Positions 6,007 to 6,760 of a stretch of 6,760 nt of DNA are shown here, one piece after another. Numbering within the stretch: the first letter of the stretch is position 1; the number at the start of each line of letters is the position of its first letter. This stretch comes from an uncultured Clostridia bacterium (GTDB lineage Bacteria > Bacillota > Clostridia > Peptostreptococcales > Anaerovoracaceae): assembly GCA_934247125.1 (NCBI GenBank), contig CAKQIZ010000088.1, positions 1-6,760 on the forward strand, read 5' to 3'. The translations under genes and the position numbers were made by a program. The notes beneath the pieces are model-generated. The model was not told the DNA's origin. It was given only the letters and a program-made list of their open reading frames with translations, and did not search any database.

Positions 6007-6760
6007 ATGATAAAGACACTGAACAGAACGCTTAAACAGGACAGGGAAAGGTTCACACTGCCGAAAAACGTGCAGGACATCATACCGGTGCAGAGCGTAT
6101 ATCCGGACGGGATATTCCAGGTGGGAAAGAACAAATTCAGCAAGACATTCAGATTCGAGGACATCAACTATTATGTGGCGTCTGCCGAAGATAAAAAGGC
6201 GATGTTCCTCGGGTATTCAGAGATCCTCAATGCACTTGACAGCACTGCGGTTACGAAGCTCACGATCAACAACCGCAGGCTTAACAGAGCAGACTTCAAG
6301 AGGAAAGTCCTGATAGGAATGAAGGGGGACAGCCTTGATGTGTACAGAAAAGAGTATGACGACATGCTTTCCGGAAAGGCAGCAGATGCGAATTCCATAG
6401 TACAGGAAAAATATATCACCATAACTGTGACGAGAAAAGACATAGAAGAGGCGAGGATATATTTCAGACGTGCAGGAGCAGAGCTCATGGCACATTTTTC
6501 CCAGATGGGATCAGACTGCACAGAGCTCGACCCAAAGGAGCGCCTGCGTATCATATATGATTTTTACAGAGCGGGTGAAGAGACGTCGTTTCAGTTCGAT
6601 TTCAAGGACAGGATGAGGAAAGGTCACGACTTCCGCGACTATATCTGTCCGGACTGTTTTGAAAACGAGCGCGATCATTTCATGATCGGTGACAGATACG
6701 GCAGGGTGCTTTTCCTGAAAGACTATGCATCCTTCATCAAGGACTCCATGGTAGCAGATC
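6007..6760 (+). CDS. VirB4-like conjugation ATPase, N-terminal part (runs off the window)
   Basis: The first 251 codons of a VirB4/TraE-type ATPase are visible, and the frame is open to the last base. This ATPase powers the mating channel at the inner membrane. The visible part is the pre-ATPase N-terminal domain, recognisable from FRFEDINYYVASAEDKKAM, an NNRRLN stretch, and near the end the ICPDCFENERDHFMIGDRYG and VLFLKDYASFIKDSMV stretches, which are characteristic of the Firmicute ICE type. Walker A and B motifs would lie beyond the window. AAGGAG (5996-6001) sits 5 nt before the ATG, and only 13 nt separate it from the PrgI stop. No frameshift is seen. Its composition matches the VirB6-like, DUF5688 and PrgI genes, consistent with one transfer operon. 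Confidence 0.88.
   Translation, partial: MIKTLNRTLKQDRERFTLPKNVQDIIPVQSVYPDGIFQVGKNKFSKTFRFEDINYYVASAEDKKAMFLGYSEILNALDSTAVTKLTINNRRLNRADFKRKVLIGMKGDSLDVYRKEYDDMLSGKAADANSIVQEKYITITVTRKDIEEARIYFRRAGAELMAHFSQMGSDCTELDPKERLRIIYDFYRAGEETSFQFDFKDRMRKGHDFRDYICPDCFENERDHFMIGDRYGRVLFLKDYASFIKDSMVAD

Noticed and set aside
5576..6167. Minus-strand open frames of 134-147 aa opposite the PrgI and VirB4 starts
   Set aside because: They are shadows of two well-supported conjugation genes, and their Leu/Ser/Phe-rich translation is typical of antisense reading.

Overview
The window reads as part of an integrative conjugative element (ICE) or ICE remnant in a Clostridia-type Firmicute. A gut Lachnospiraceae-like host is my inference. 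It rests on the Gram-positive T4SS gene set of the Clostridioides difficile CTn / Tn1549 type (VirB6/TrbL-like, PrgI-like, VirB4-like), a DUF5688 protein, strong AGGAGG ribosome binding sites, and GTG/TTG starts. No rRNA, tRNA or CRISPR is visible. All convincing genes lie on the + strand.

Layout. Positions 52-627 hold an AT-rich hypothetical gene, followed by a long terminator-like hairpin (698-751). Positions 772-1773 are a decayed IS110-family transposase. It has lost its N-terminal part and carries a nonsense codon and two frameshifts; a nested palindrome (1784-1826) and a clear terminator (1848-1895) follow it. Positions 1972-2808 encode a VirB6/TrbL-like conjugation channel protein. A perfect 14-bp inverted repeat sits just after it (2816-2863). 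Positions 2929-3178 hold a degenerate tandem array with a strict 23-bp period, which leads into a terminator-like hairpin, a TATAAT box and an AAA_14/DUF4143 ATPase (3236-4507) with its own terminator (4531-4571). A vestigial 8-codon minigene with a strong ribosome binding site follows (4583-4623). The conjugation operon then continues with a DUF5688 protein (4675-5625), a PrgI-family membrane protein (5628-5993) and the N-terminal part of a VirB4-like ATPase (6007 to the window end), all tightly spaced.

How it fits together. VirB6-like, PrgI-like and VirB4-like proteins are inner-membrane and energising parts of the mating channel. Here the run appears to be interrupted twice: by the IS110 remnant upstream of the VirB6 gene, and between VirB6 and DUF5688/PrgI by a self-contained cassette of repeat array, promoter, ATPase and terminator. 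The most interesting item is the 23-bp repeat array directly in front of the ATPase. It resembles an operator or iteron array, or the recognition site of the ATPase itself; its function is unknown.
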